NCBI GenBank assembly: GCA_024650095.1
Contig: JANKMV010000026.1
Span: forward strand, 1 to 13,199
Origin: Bacillota bacterium
GTDB taxonomy: Bacteria; Bacillota; Dethiobacteria; Dethiobacterales; Dethiobacteraceae
Length of the DNA stretch: 13,199 nt
Reading direction: 5' to 3'
In this document: positions 8,014 through 13,199 of the stretch, in pieces
Position numbering within the stretch: position 1 is the first letter of the stretch
Layout of the letters: each line of letters opens with the position of its first letter
The notes under the pieces: model-generated
Told to the model about the DNA's origin: nothing
The model's input: the letters and a program-made list of their open reading frames with translations, nothing else
Database searches by the model: none
Translations under genes and position numbers: made by a program

Positions 8014-8208
8014 TTAATAGGGGAGCAAGCGAGCAACACGTTTTGCTACAGTAACGCTAACCACAGTGCTTTTGCGCAGGCGGCGTTTACGTTTGGGAGA
8101 TTTTTTCTCCAAAATATGGCTGTGGTTCGCATGACTTCGTTTAAACTTACCACTGCCGGTCTTTTTGAAACGTTTGGCTGCACCCCGGTGTGTCTTCATT
8201 TTAGGCAT
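8014..8208 (-). CDS. rpmI: 50S ribosomal protein L35
   Basis: A 64-residue, very basic protein beginning [20 protein letters not shown], the classic L35 start, and continuing with [20 protein letters not shown] and a C-terminal [12 protein letters not shown]35 is a small component of the 50S subunit. Its SD (AGGAGGT) overlaps the end of infC, with 16 bases between stop and start, so it is co-transcribed and probably coupled. Normal length. Confidence 0.98.
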   Translation of the reverse strand: MPKMKTHRGAAKRFKKTGSGKFKRSHANHSHILEKKSPKRKRRLRKSTVVSVTVAKRVARLLPY

Positions 8209-8224
8209 GACGGTACCTCCTAGA

Positions 8225-8737
8225 CTAGTTCGATTTCGGCGTCAAAATCATTATCATATTACGTCCCTCTACTTTAGGGAAACGCTCCACAGTACCCAAA
8301 TCTGCCACGTCATTAGCCATCCGTTCCAGAAGCTTTTGACCTAACTGCGGGTGTGTAATTTCACGCCCACGAAACATGACAGTTGCTTTCACCTTGTCAC
8401 CTGCTTCTAAAAAGCGACGGGCATTTCTGAGTTTAGTCTGGAAATCGTGATCTTCAATATTGGGACGTACTTTTACTTCTTTAACAGTCACTAATTTTTG
8501 GTTTTTACGGGATTCTTTTTCACGTTTGCTTTGCTCAAACTTATATTTGCCAACATCCATAATTCGACAAACCGGTGGTTTGGCGTTTAAAGACACCGCG
8601 ACCAAGTCAAGATTGCGCTCTCCAGCTTTCTGCAATGCATCACGCATGGACATAATTCCCAGCTGACTTCCATCTGAATCCACGACCCGCACTTCCTTGG
8701 CACGGATTTGTTCATTTACAAGCAAATCTTTACTAAT
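8225..8737 (-). CDS. infC: Translation initiation factor IF-3, probable AUU start
   Basis: IF3 binds the 30S subunit, proofreads start-codon choice and prevents premature 50S joining. The N-domain contains [19 protein letters not shown] and [21 protein letters not shown] lysine/glutamate-rich linker follows ([14 protein letters not shown]), then the C-domain ([34 protein letters not shown]). I place the start at ATT (8737-8735), giving (M)SKDLLVNEQ and 170 residues. The strong SD GGAGGTGAT ends with GGAGG 9 bases before it, and in-frame TGA and TAA codons lie just upstream. The next candidate, TTG at 8725, is about 21 bases from GGAGG and would lose the conserved SK.LLVNE N-terminus. An AUU start is a known autoregulatory feature of infC because IF3 itself discriminates against it. 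Confidence 0.95.
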   Translation of the reverse strand: MSKDLLVNEQIRAKEVRVVDSDGSQLGIMSMRDALQKAGERNLDLVAVSLNAKPPVCRIMDVGKYKFEQSKREKESRKNQKLVTVKEVKVRPNIEDHDFQTKLRNARRFLEAGDKVKATVMFRGREITHPQLGQKLLERMANDVADLGTVERFPKVEGRNMIMILTPKSN

Positions 8738-8975
8738 TGTTTATCACCTCCAAGAGTTTTTGCTACAGACAGGACAATAAAGGTGTGCCTACTTCAGTTC
8801 CCTGCAGTACTGGCTAGATTAACCACTCGCTAAACGCAAGTGATATAATTTTTTGCCAGCGCAAAAAAAAGCAGGCTTATCCACCTGCTTTTCACACACA
8901 CATAAGTTTCCTTTGCGTTGCTTAACCCTTGGGGCACGGCCTTGGGGTGAGAAGCGGTGGCTTCTTCTTAACGCT
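8738..8975 (-). promoter_or_regulatory. infC-operon leader, L20-type autoregulatory leader with attenuator
   Basis: About 238 bases of untranslated leader separate the promoter from infC. From the 5' end I see AACGC/GCGTT arms (8970-8974 with 8915-8919) closing a domain, and inside it a hairpin AGAAGC-CACC-GCTTCT (8965-8950). CCCCAAGG occurs twice (8947-8940 and 8934-8927). A strong intrinsic terminator follows at 8892-8863. After it a CTGGC/GCCAG pair encloses a CACTTGC/GCGAGTG hairpin, then about 60 bases lead to the SD. Firmicute infC-rpmI-rplT operons carry an L20-binding leader that terminates transcription when L20 is in excess. Position and layout fit, but I have not matched the L20-binding structure base by base. 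Confidence 0.78.
8863..8892 (-). terminator. Attenuator terminator in the infC leader
   Basis: On the minus strand GCAGG(T) pairs with (G)CCTGC around a short loop, extended by AAAA/TTTT, and is followed by eight T (8870-8863). It sits about 85 bases after the predicted start of transcription and about 125 bases before infC, so it must be a premature, regulated terminator rather than the end of thrS. Confidence 0.88.
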
Positions 8976-8979
8976 ACAT

Positions 8980-9008
8980 ATACTATCATATATCTTCATC
9001 AAAGTCAA
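8980..9008 (-). promoter_or_regulatory. Sigma-A promoter of the infC-rpmI-rplT operon
   Basis: TTGACT (9008-9003) and TAGTAT (8985-8980) are spaced by exactly 17 bases, with TGA before the -10 (extended -10). The predicted start is near 8975, just before the first leader stem. The -35 begins within about 20 bases of the thrS stop and directly abuts the 26-base repeat at 9011-9036. Confidence 0.8.
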
Positions 9009-9010
9009 CG

Positions 9011-9064
9011 TGCTTTTGTCGTGATCTCATCCTGGAACTGCTTTTGTCGTGATCTCATCCTGGA
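9011..9064 (-). repeat. 26-base tandem direct repeat at the thrS 3' end
   Basis: The 26 bases at 9011-9036 recur exactly at 9039-9064, with two bases between copies (period 28). The upstream copy (9064-9039) encodes QDEITTKA near the ThrS C-terminus. The second copy is entered in another frame, so translation ends V-P-G-stop soon after. Removing one 28-base unit would give A-R-stop at the same site, using the CGT TGA that now lies beyond the second copy. This looks like a recent tandem duplication. Confidence 0.9.
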
Positions 9065-10940
9065 TTTTACTGATGAAGTCCGCTACCTTTATTGAACCCA
9101 CATCTCCAGCGACACGTTCCCGCACAGCCACTTCTTGTGCTTCCGCTTCCTTGTCGCCCACTACCAACATATACGGTGTTTTTTGCACTTGCGCTTCACG
9201 GATTTTATATCCTACTTTTTCATTACGCAAATCCGCTTCCACACGTAGTCCAGCCTCTTGTAGCGCTTCCAATACGGACAGGGCATATACATGATGCTTG
9301 TCTGATATAGGTATCACCAATACCTGTCGTGGTGCCAGCCAAACAGGGAAGGCACCAGCGAAGTGTTCAATCAACACGGCCATAAAACGCTCCAACGAAC
9401 CATAGATAACCCTATGAATAACTGCAGGGCGATGCTTTTGGCCATCTTCTCCCACATAGGATAGATCAAATTTTTCCGGCATTTGAAAATCTAGTTGCAC
9501 CGTGCCACATTGCCAGTTACGACCAATGGAATCGGTGAGATGAAAGTCAATCTTCGGTCCATAGAAGGCGCCATCCCCTTCATTTATCACAAAGGGAAGA
9601 CCACGCTCATCCAACACTTCACGTAGTACGGTGGTGGCAACCTCCCACATTTCATCGGAGCCCATCGCCTTCTCAGGACGTGTGGATAACTCCAAATGAT
9701 AATCAAAACCAAATGTATTGTAAATCTTCTCTGTCAAGGCGATGACTTTCTTTACTTCCTCTTTAATCTGTGTAGGCAACATAAAAATATGAGCATCATC
9801 CTGGGTAAAGCTACGCACACGCATCATGCCATGTAGCGTTCCAGATAACTCATGCCGATGAACAAGTCCCAACTCCCCCATCCGGATGGGCAAGTCACGA
9901 TAGGAATGCATTTTTGTTTTATAGATTAACATGGAACCAGGACAGTTCATGGGTTTAACCGCGTAATCGAGCTCATCAATCTTAGTAAAGTACATATTTT
10001 CTTGATAATGATCCCAATGACCAGATTGCTCCCACATCACACGATTTAGAATGACGGGTGTTTTAATTTCATCATAGCCAGCCCGTTGGTGCTCAGAGCG
10101 CCAGTAGGCCTCCAACTCGTTGCGAAGAATCATTCCATTGGGATGAAGAAAGGGGAAACCGGGACCCTCATCCTGCATACTAAAGAGATCCAATTCTTTA
10201 CCCAACTTGCGATGGTCACGCTTTTTCGCTTCTTCCAACCTGGTAAGGTATGCATCCAACAAGGACTTCTTGGGGAATGAGGTGCCATAAATCCGTTGCA
10301 ACATCGGATTCATTTCACTACCACGCCAATAAGCACCCGCTAAATTTAAAAGTTTAATGGCTTTGAGTTTACCCGTCGAGGCTAGATGTGGCCCGGCACA
10401 GAGATCGACAAAATCACCACAACGGTAGCAGCTTATAACCACATCATCAGGTAAATCACGGATAAGCTCAACTTTATAATCCTCGCCAAGACTTGTAAAG
10501 TACTCGATGGCTTCTTGCCGCGGAAGCTCAAATCTCTCGTAAGGATGATCTTCCTTGATAATTTTTGCCATCTCAGCTTCAATCTTTAGTAAATCTTCTG
10601 GCACAAAGGATTCGCTATAATCAAAATCGTAATAGAAACCATCTTTTATCGATGGGCCAATGCCAAGCTTAACATCAGAATAAAGCCGTTTAACCGCAGC
10701 AGCTAAAATATGGCTTGAGGAGTGGCGGTATACATCTTGGCCTTCGTCGTCCTCAAAGGTCACAAAGCGTAGGGTAGCATCTTCTTTAAGCTCATGTGCT
10801 ACGTCCACTACGAGACCATTAACAACAGCAGCCACCGCTTCTTTTTTTAAGCGTCCACCCAATTCATTAAGTATATCAACAATACGTGTGCCTCTAGCCA
10901 CCTCTCTTACAGAGTCATCACGTAAAGTTACTTTTAGCAT
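9027..10940 (-). CDS. thrS: Threonyl-tRNA synthetase
   Basis: A 637-residue class II synthetase that charges tRNA-Thr. A TGS domain covers about 1-62. The editing domain (about 65-240) carries the HxxxH pair H73/H77 (HSSSH) with C181 and H185 (DLCAGPHL), used to hydrolyse Ser-tRNA-Thr. The catalytic core has zinc ligands C333 (MNCPGSM), H384 (DDAH) and H509 (PAVIHRV), with motif 2 around VHRHELSGTLHGMMRVRSF and motif 3 at YGSLERFMAVLIEHFAG. The anticodon-binding domain spans about 540-635. The start is ATG at 10940, with AAAGGAG 8 bases upstream. The GTG at 10949 overlaps that SD. The last three residues (VPG) come from a tandem duplication at the 3' end. It has its own promoter and no T-box, unlike many Firmicute thrS genes. 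Confidence 0.97.
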   Translation of the reverse strand: MLKVTLRDDSVREVARGTRIVDILNELGGRLKKEAVAAVVNGLVVDVAHELKEDATLRFVTFEDDEGQDVYRHSSSHILAAAVKRLYSDVKLGIGPSIKDGFYYDFDYSESFVPEDLLKIEAEMAKIIKEDHPYERFELPRQEAIEYFTSLGEDYKVELIRDLPDDVVISCYRCGDFVDLCAGPHLASTGKLKAIKLLNLAGAYWRGSEMNPMLQRIYGTSFPKKSLLDAYLTRLEEAKKRDHRKLGKELDLFSMQDEGPGFPFLHPNGMILRNELEAYWRSEHQRAGYDEIKTPVILNRVMWEQSGHWDHYQENMYFTKIDELDYAVKPMNCPGSMLIYKTKMHSYRDLPIRMGELGLVHRHELSGTLHGMMRVRSFTQDDAHIFMLPTQIKEEVKKVIALTEKIYNTFGFDYHLELSTRPEKAMGSDEMWEVATTVLREVLDERGLPFVINEGDGAFYGPKIDFHLTDSIGRNWQCGTVQLDFQMPEKFDLSYVGEDGQKHRPAVIHRVIYGSLERFMAVLIEHFAGAFPVWLAPRQVLVIPISDKHHVYALSVLEALQEAGLRVEADLRNEKVGYKIREAQVQKTPYMLVVGDKEAEAQEVAVRERVAGDVGSIKVADFISKIQDEITTKAVPG

Positions 10941-11142
10941 AATCGTCACTCCTTTCTGTGAGTATTATCTTTTTCAAGTCGTTCTAGACCTCATCATAAT
11001 TCTTGAGTCAAGTGATGTCAAGCTTTTCCAAGCACATCCGTATCTACAGGAACATAGAGCGTGTTCGATTCCGAAAAGTATAGCTCCCTATATATCTCAA
11101 GCGCAAATAAATGTACCACACACATTGTGCGTCATGGCTTCT
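10941..11142 (-). other. Intergenic region upstream of thrS
   Basis: Some 200 bases between DUF445 and thrS hold the thrS promoter and SD. They also hold two small AT-rich or short hairpins on the minus strand: TATAG-GGAG-CTATA followed by CTTTT (near 11090) and GAACA...TGTTC (near 11060). The first could be a weak terminator for the DUF445 gene. I find no T-box core sequence, no ORF with an SD and no tRNA. Confidence 0.5.
10993..11021 (-). promoter_or_regulatory. Sigma-A promoter of thrS
   Basis: A full consensus -35 TTGACA (11021-11016), a 17-base spacer and TATGAT (10998-10993, 5 of 6 match). The predicted start near 10986 gives a leader of only about 45 bases to the ATG at 10940, too short to hold a T-box. 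The near-consensus boxes suggest steady, strong expression. Confidence 0.85.
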
Positions 11143-11736
11143 TTATATTATATAAATGACGAGTACCGCCTGTAAGAAACCTATAATAAGGCCTAATAAT
11201 GCACCTAGCCTCTCAATTTGCTTTAATTCTCGATGAGATACGCGTAAGACCAGTGCTTCTACTTCATCTAAAGCCAACGCATTCACCTTTTCTGTGACCA
11301 CTGCCTGCACATCCACCTGCTGTCGCAGATGGGCAAACACTGACTCTGCCATGGCTGGAAACTGAGTAGCCACTTCTGTTGCCACCCGCTCTCGCAACAT
11401 CGTACTGACATAGTTTCGTACAGTGGAAGGGAGTATATTCATTCTTTGCTCACACCACTCTGCCACAGCTTTTTCAACTATTTTTTCTACTTCAGCTTGC
11501 AATTGGGGGATGTTAAGTTGGGCCGTAAGCTCGTCCATGGAAAAAAGCTGCTTGGCCACAATCTCCCCAATATTTGCGGCTAATTCTGCGCGACGCCGCG
11601 GAATTAGGCCCTGCAAAGTGATGGGTAGAGGCCACAATTGTAACGGCCTCTGAGGACGGAAAAGTAAACGAATCGCAAGAACATTGGTAATCCAACCAAT
11701 GATAGCACCAGTTAGGGGTAGAAGGATGAATATCAC
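11143..11736 (-). CDS. DUF445 family membrane protein
   Basis: A 197-residue protein with a hydrophobic N-terminal helix (MIFILLPLTGAIIGWITNVL) and a C-terminal one (LGALLGLIIGFLQAVLVIYI). Between them is a soluble, largely helical domain. Family-typical patterns are GAIIGWITNVLAIRLLFRP, GLIPRRRAELAANIGE and the C-terminal 'VSHRELKQIERLGALLG'. This matches the short clostridial form of DUF445 (related to B. subtilis YheB); its biochemical role is unknown. I choose GTG at 11736 because GGAGG lies 6 bases upstream. GTG 11769 and ATG 11757 lack an SD and would contain this one. It sits alone between ytxC and thrS with its own promoter-like sequence. Confidence 0.85.
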   Translation of the reverse strand: MIFILLPLTGAIIGWITNVLAIRLLFRPQRPLQLWPLPITLQGLIPRRRAELAANIGEIVAKQLFSMDELTAQLNIPQLQAEVEKIVEKAVAEWCEQRMNILPSTVRNYVSTMLRERVATEVATQFPAMAESVFAHLRQQVDVQAVVTEKVNALALDEVEALVLRVSHRELKQIERLGALLGLIIGFLQAVLVIYII

Positions 11737-11759
11737 AGTTTGCCTCCTCTCACCCATAT

Positions 11760-11765
11760 ATTCTA
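11760..11765 (-). promoter_or_regulatory. Possible extended -10 box for the DUF445 gene
   Basis: TAGAAT (11765-11760) is preceded by TGA, an extended -10 pattern, and would start transcription near 11753, a few bases before the SD GAGAGGAGG. No good -35 lies 16-18 bases upstream, so the call rests on the extended -10 and position. Confidence 0.4.
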
Positions 11766-11805
11766 TCACTAAAAACGCCAGAAAGCATGTCCTTTTTAGA
11801 TTTTC

Positions 11806-11857
11806 CTAAAGCATGCCTTTAGTACTGGGAACACTCTACGCTTCACAAGCTGTGAAG
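11806..11857. promoter_or_regulatory. Two palindromes upstream of the DUF445 gene
   Basis: CTTCACA-AGC-TGTGAAG (11841-11857) is a perfect 7-base inverted repeat with a 3-base centre, the size of a dimeric repressor site or short hairpin. CTAAAG-CATGC-CTTTAG (11806-11822) is a second, 6-base inverted repeat. Both lie 40-100 bases upstream of the likely DUF445 start site. Neither matches an operator I recognise. Confidence 0.4.
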
Positions 11858-11894
11858 TAAACTCCAAACCCTAACTACACATACATAGGAGTAG

Positions 11895-12006
11895 GGAACG
11901 GCGGTCTTGACCGTTCCATGGTTGATGTTTTAAAAATTTGCAATGGCGATAGCTATATCCTATTGCACTGCCTTCATGAGTCCGGAACGGTCAAGTCCGG
12001 TTCCGG
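11895..12006. repeat. Three-hairpin inverted-repeat element (REP/MITE-like)
   Basis: Hairpin A pairs GGAACGG (11895-11901) with CCGTTCC (11911-11917). Hairpin B at 11940-11966 is a bulged stem of GCAATGG/CTATTGC plus GATA/TATC. Hairpin C pairs CCGGAAC (11982-11988) with GTTCCGG (12000-12006). In addition CTTGACCGTTCC (11906-11917) is the exact reverse complement of GGAACGGTCAAG (11984-11995), so the ends can pair with each other across hairpin B. This is the build of a short palindromic intergenic element, possibly a non-autonomous mobile repeat or a structured RNA. No transposase is present. Whether it recurs in the genome cannot be seen here. Confidence 0.65.
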
Positions 12007-12055
12007 CTCTACATTTGGTTGTCTCTTTTAACACTAGCTTACTTCTTAAAAATCC

Positions 12056-12078
12056 AAAAAAAAACGTCAGCCGACGTT
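12056..12078 (-). terminator. Intrinsic terminator of ytxC
   Basis: On the minus strand AACGTC (12078-12073... 5' arm, overlapping the ytxC stop codon) pairs with GACGTT (3' arm ending 12063) around GGCT, followed by a run of nine T (12064-12056). Short stem but strong U-run, at the expected place. Confidence 0.85.
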
Positions 12079-12986
12079 TATATCTTCCCTTTTAGGTTAA
12101 TATTTCTACCAACATCATGACATAGTTTACAGCGTTTACACAACGTAACTCGATTTTCAAACACATGTTTTAGCGTATCAACCGCCTTCGGGTACTGTGT
12201 ATACACATGTTTGTGTAAAACAATACTGTGCGGAGCCGCCGTTATTAACATGCTGACCAACTGATCCTCTTCATCACTAATGCCTTCGTCATTATCCCAA
12301 TAAATGCCCTGCTCTGGGTCAATGGGCTGGTATTCTTGATCGAGCAAACGAAAACGGCCCTCATCATCTAATGCGACATGAATTTGATTAATTTTTGGTT
12401 CTTGTAGGGCCACAAAATACTTGAGTAGCTTCACAAACTCCTGATACTCTTTTTCCATGAGAAAATCATCTACGGCTTTGTCTAATGTTCTGCGTAAAAA
12501 CTTTAGCCATAACCGCATGCGAAAAATTATAAGTCCATGCAAATTAACATAATCAGTGTTCTCTACATACTCCTTAACAGATTGAAGAACTTCAGCATAG
12601 ATTTGCCCACCCTCATCTTTACTTGGGTCGGCCTGATAACTTTTTTCCGCTAACGCAAGAATGAGTTGTTTTTCATCTTTGGGAAAATAAAAATAATAAT
12701 GAGTAAGCATATCGTTAAAATATGAAGTTGCTTGTTCACATACAACGTACTGTGCCAGGCTTTCTGCCAACCGCCTACGAAAGATATTACTGCTCATGCG
12801 GGCAGGGGCATCTTGCACCACATCTCCCAGGCGACACAGCAGGTGAGGCCAATGCCCAACTTGTTTTTCCTCTAAAGCCGCCTCATAGCCGGCTTTACGA
12901 AAAAAAAGCATGCACTCCTCTAACTCGCTTTTTAGCCCGGGCGTGACATGCTTGACGGCAATCACAATCAGTGCCAACGCTGTCAT
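12078..12986 (-). CDS. ytxC: Putative sporulation protein YtxC
   Basis: A protein of about 302 residues matching the YtxC family of spore-forming Firmicutes, whose function is unknown. Family patterns are in the C-terminal half: LHGLIIFRMRLWLKFL, DKAVDDFLMEKEYQEFVKLL, KYFVALQEPKINQIHV, LVSMLITAAPHSIVLH and the final Cys cluster CKRCKLC (C283, C286, C289), which could bind a metal. The N-terminal half is weakly conserved. The coordinates use the ATG at 12986, but GGGAG directly abuts it with no spacing. TTG at 12977 lies 9 bases from that SD and may be the real start (299 residues). It is placed before thrS, as ytxC is in B. subtilis, and closed by its own terminator. A sporulation role is inferred from the family name and distribution only. 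Confidence 0.85.
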   Translation of the reverse strand: MTALALIVIAVKHVTPGLKSELEECMLFFRKAGYEAALEEKQVGHWPHLLCRLGDVVQDAPARMSSNIFRRRLAESLAQYVVCEQATSYFNDMLTHYYFYFPKDEKQLILALAEKSYQADPSKDEGGQIYAEVLQSVKEYVENTDYVNLHGLIIFRMRLWLKFLRRTLDKAVDDFLMEKEYQEFVKLLKYFVALQEPKINQIHVALDDEGRFRLLDQEYQPIDPEQGIYWDNDEGISDEEDQLVSMLITAAPHSIVLHKHVYTQYPKAVDTLKHVFENRVTLCKRCKLCHDVGRNINLKGKI

Positions 12987-13000
12987 CTCCCTTCGCTACT

Positions 13001-13028
13001 ATTATATGTCTGCGAGTTTTTTTGTATA
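13001..13028 (-). promoter_or_regulatory. Promoter of ytxC, sigma-A or sporulation-sigma type
   Basis: TATACA (13028-13023) and TATAAT (13006-13001) are spaced by 16 bases, a fair sigma-A promoter. The same -10 region reads CATATAATA, which fits the CATAnnnTA -10 pattern of the mother-cell sigma factors E/K. The start of transcription would fall at or next to the SD (about 12994), leaving almost no leader before ATG 12986 and about 17 bases before TTG 12977. Confidence 0.5.
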
Positions 13029-13106
13029 CTTTTCCCCGCTCACAAGAATAAAGGATAAGTGTATTTAAATGGAATTTTATTTTTTCTTGCCTACTAAAAA
13101 GCGAAC

Positions 13107-13134
13107 AAAAAGACGTGCCGTAGCACGTCTTTTT
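13107..13134. terminator. Bidirectional intrinsic terminator upstream of ytxC
   Basis: A perfect 12-base-pair stem, AAAAAGACGTGC with GCACGTCTTTTT, closes a CGTA loop and gives a T-run on either strand. On the minus strand it ends the transcript entering from the right edge, isolating ytxC transcription. Confidence 0.88.
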
Positions 13135-13199
13135 AGTCATTAACTCTTTGGTGCAAATGTTGCGCAATCTGTTTCTTCTGTGTCGGCTGCATTGGGTGG
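13133..13199 (-). CDS. Possible 3' end of an unidentified gene, cut by window edge
   Basis: The terminator implies a gene entering from the right. Two frames stay open from the edge and then stop. One ends HPMQPTQKKQIAQHLHQRVND with its TAA (13135-13133) touching the terminator stem; the other ends ATFAPKS at 13142-13140. I prefer the first because it looks helical and basic and ends right at the hairpin, but about 20 residues are too few to choose firmly or name a family. In B. subtilis, replication genes dnaB/dnaI lie near ytxC; nothing here proves that. Confidence 0.35.
   Translation of the reverse strand, partial: HPMQPTQKKQIAQHLHQRVND

Larger units (their letters stand above)
11737..12055. 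other. Region of about 320 bases without a gene between DUF445 and ytxC
   Basis: No ORF with a credible SD is visible on either strand. The stretch holds the extended -10 of the DUF445 gene, two palindromes (11806-11822 and 11841-11857), an AAAGCATG direct repeat (11782-11789 and 11808-11815) and the three-hairpin element at 11895-12006. The rest is AT-rich sequence in which I see nothing. Confidence 0.6.

Noticed and set aside
7942..8223. Plus-strand 93-codon ORF over rpmI and the rplT start
   Set aside because: It is antisense to two certain ribosomal protein genes and lacks a ribosome binding site.
8725..8725. TTG as the infC start
   Set aside because: It is about 21 bases from GGAGG and would drop conserved N-terminal residues; the ATT at 8737 has proper spacing.
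12895..13167. 90-codon minus-strand ORF upstream of and overlapping ytxC
   Set aside because: It reads straight through the bidirectional terminator and the ytxC promoter and overlaps ytxC in another frame; its composition is not protein-like.
1..13199. Mobile elements, CRISPR arrays, phage genes, tRNA or rRNA genes
   Set aside because: I found no transposase or integrase motif, no regularly spaced repeats and no cloverleaf-like sequence; the window is conserved core genome apart from the intergenic repeat element.

Overview
The window reads as a chromosomal housekeeping segment of an endospore-forming, low-to-moderate-GC Firmicute of the clostridial type. Every convincing gene is on the minus strand. 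The evidence for this host is strong GGAGG-type Shine-Dalgarno (SD) sites, a T-box leader in front of pheS, an L20-type attenuated leader in front of infC with an AUU start codon, and two sporulation-associated families (YtxC and a YqzL-like peptide). The order thrS-infC-rpmI-rplT-K+ transporter-SpoU methyltransferase-pheST-zapA-cvpA recalls Negativicutes (Sporomusa/Pelosinus-like) or Peptococcaceae-like clostridia. That placement is a guess from synteny memory, not a search.

Layout in the direction of transcription (right to left): the tail of an unidentified gene and a bidirectional terminator (13107-13134); ytxC (12986-12078) with its own terminator; about 340 bases without a gene holding a three-hairpin inverted-repeat element and smaller palindromes; a DUF445 membrane protein (11736-11143); thrS (10940-9027) from a clear sigma-A promoter; the infC-rpmI-rplT operon (8737-7625) behind an attenuated leader; ktrB/trkH (7554-6208) and ktrA/trkA (6192-5536); a SpoU-class RNA 2'-O-methyltransferase (5535-4741); a promoter, a 32-residue YqzL-like ORF and a T-box with a UUC (Phe) specifier; pheS (4233-3208) and pheT (3182-774); zapA (681-415); and a CvpA-family gene cut by the left edge.

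The genes mostly serve translation: two aminoacyl-tRNA synthetases (Thr, Phe), initiation factor IF3, two 50S proteins and an RNA methyltransferase. They are joined by a two-component K+ uptake system, a division-ring protein and sporulation-linked membrane or small proteins. Three visible control devices fit this: tRNA-Phe sensing at the pheS T-box, probable L20 feedback at the infC leader, and AUU-start autoregulation of infC.

No defence system, prophage, CRISPR array or transposase is visible. The points most worth a second look are the YqzL-like ORF between the promoter and the pheS T-box, a 26-base tandem duplication that rewrites the ThrS C-terminus and abuts the infC promoter, and the inverted-repeat element at 11895-12006.
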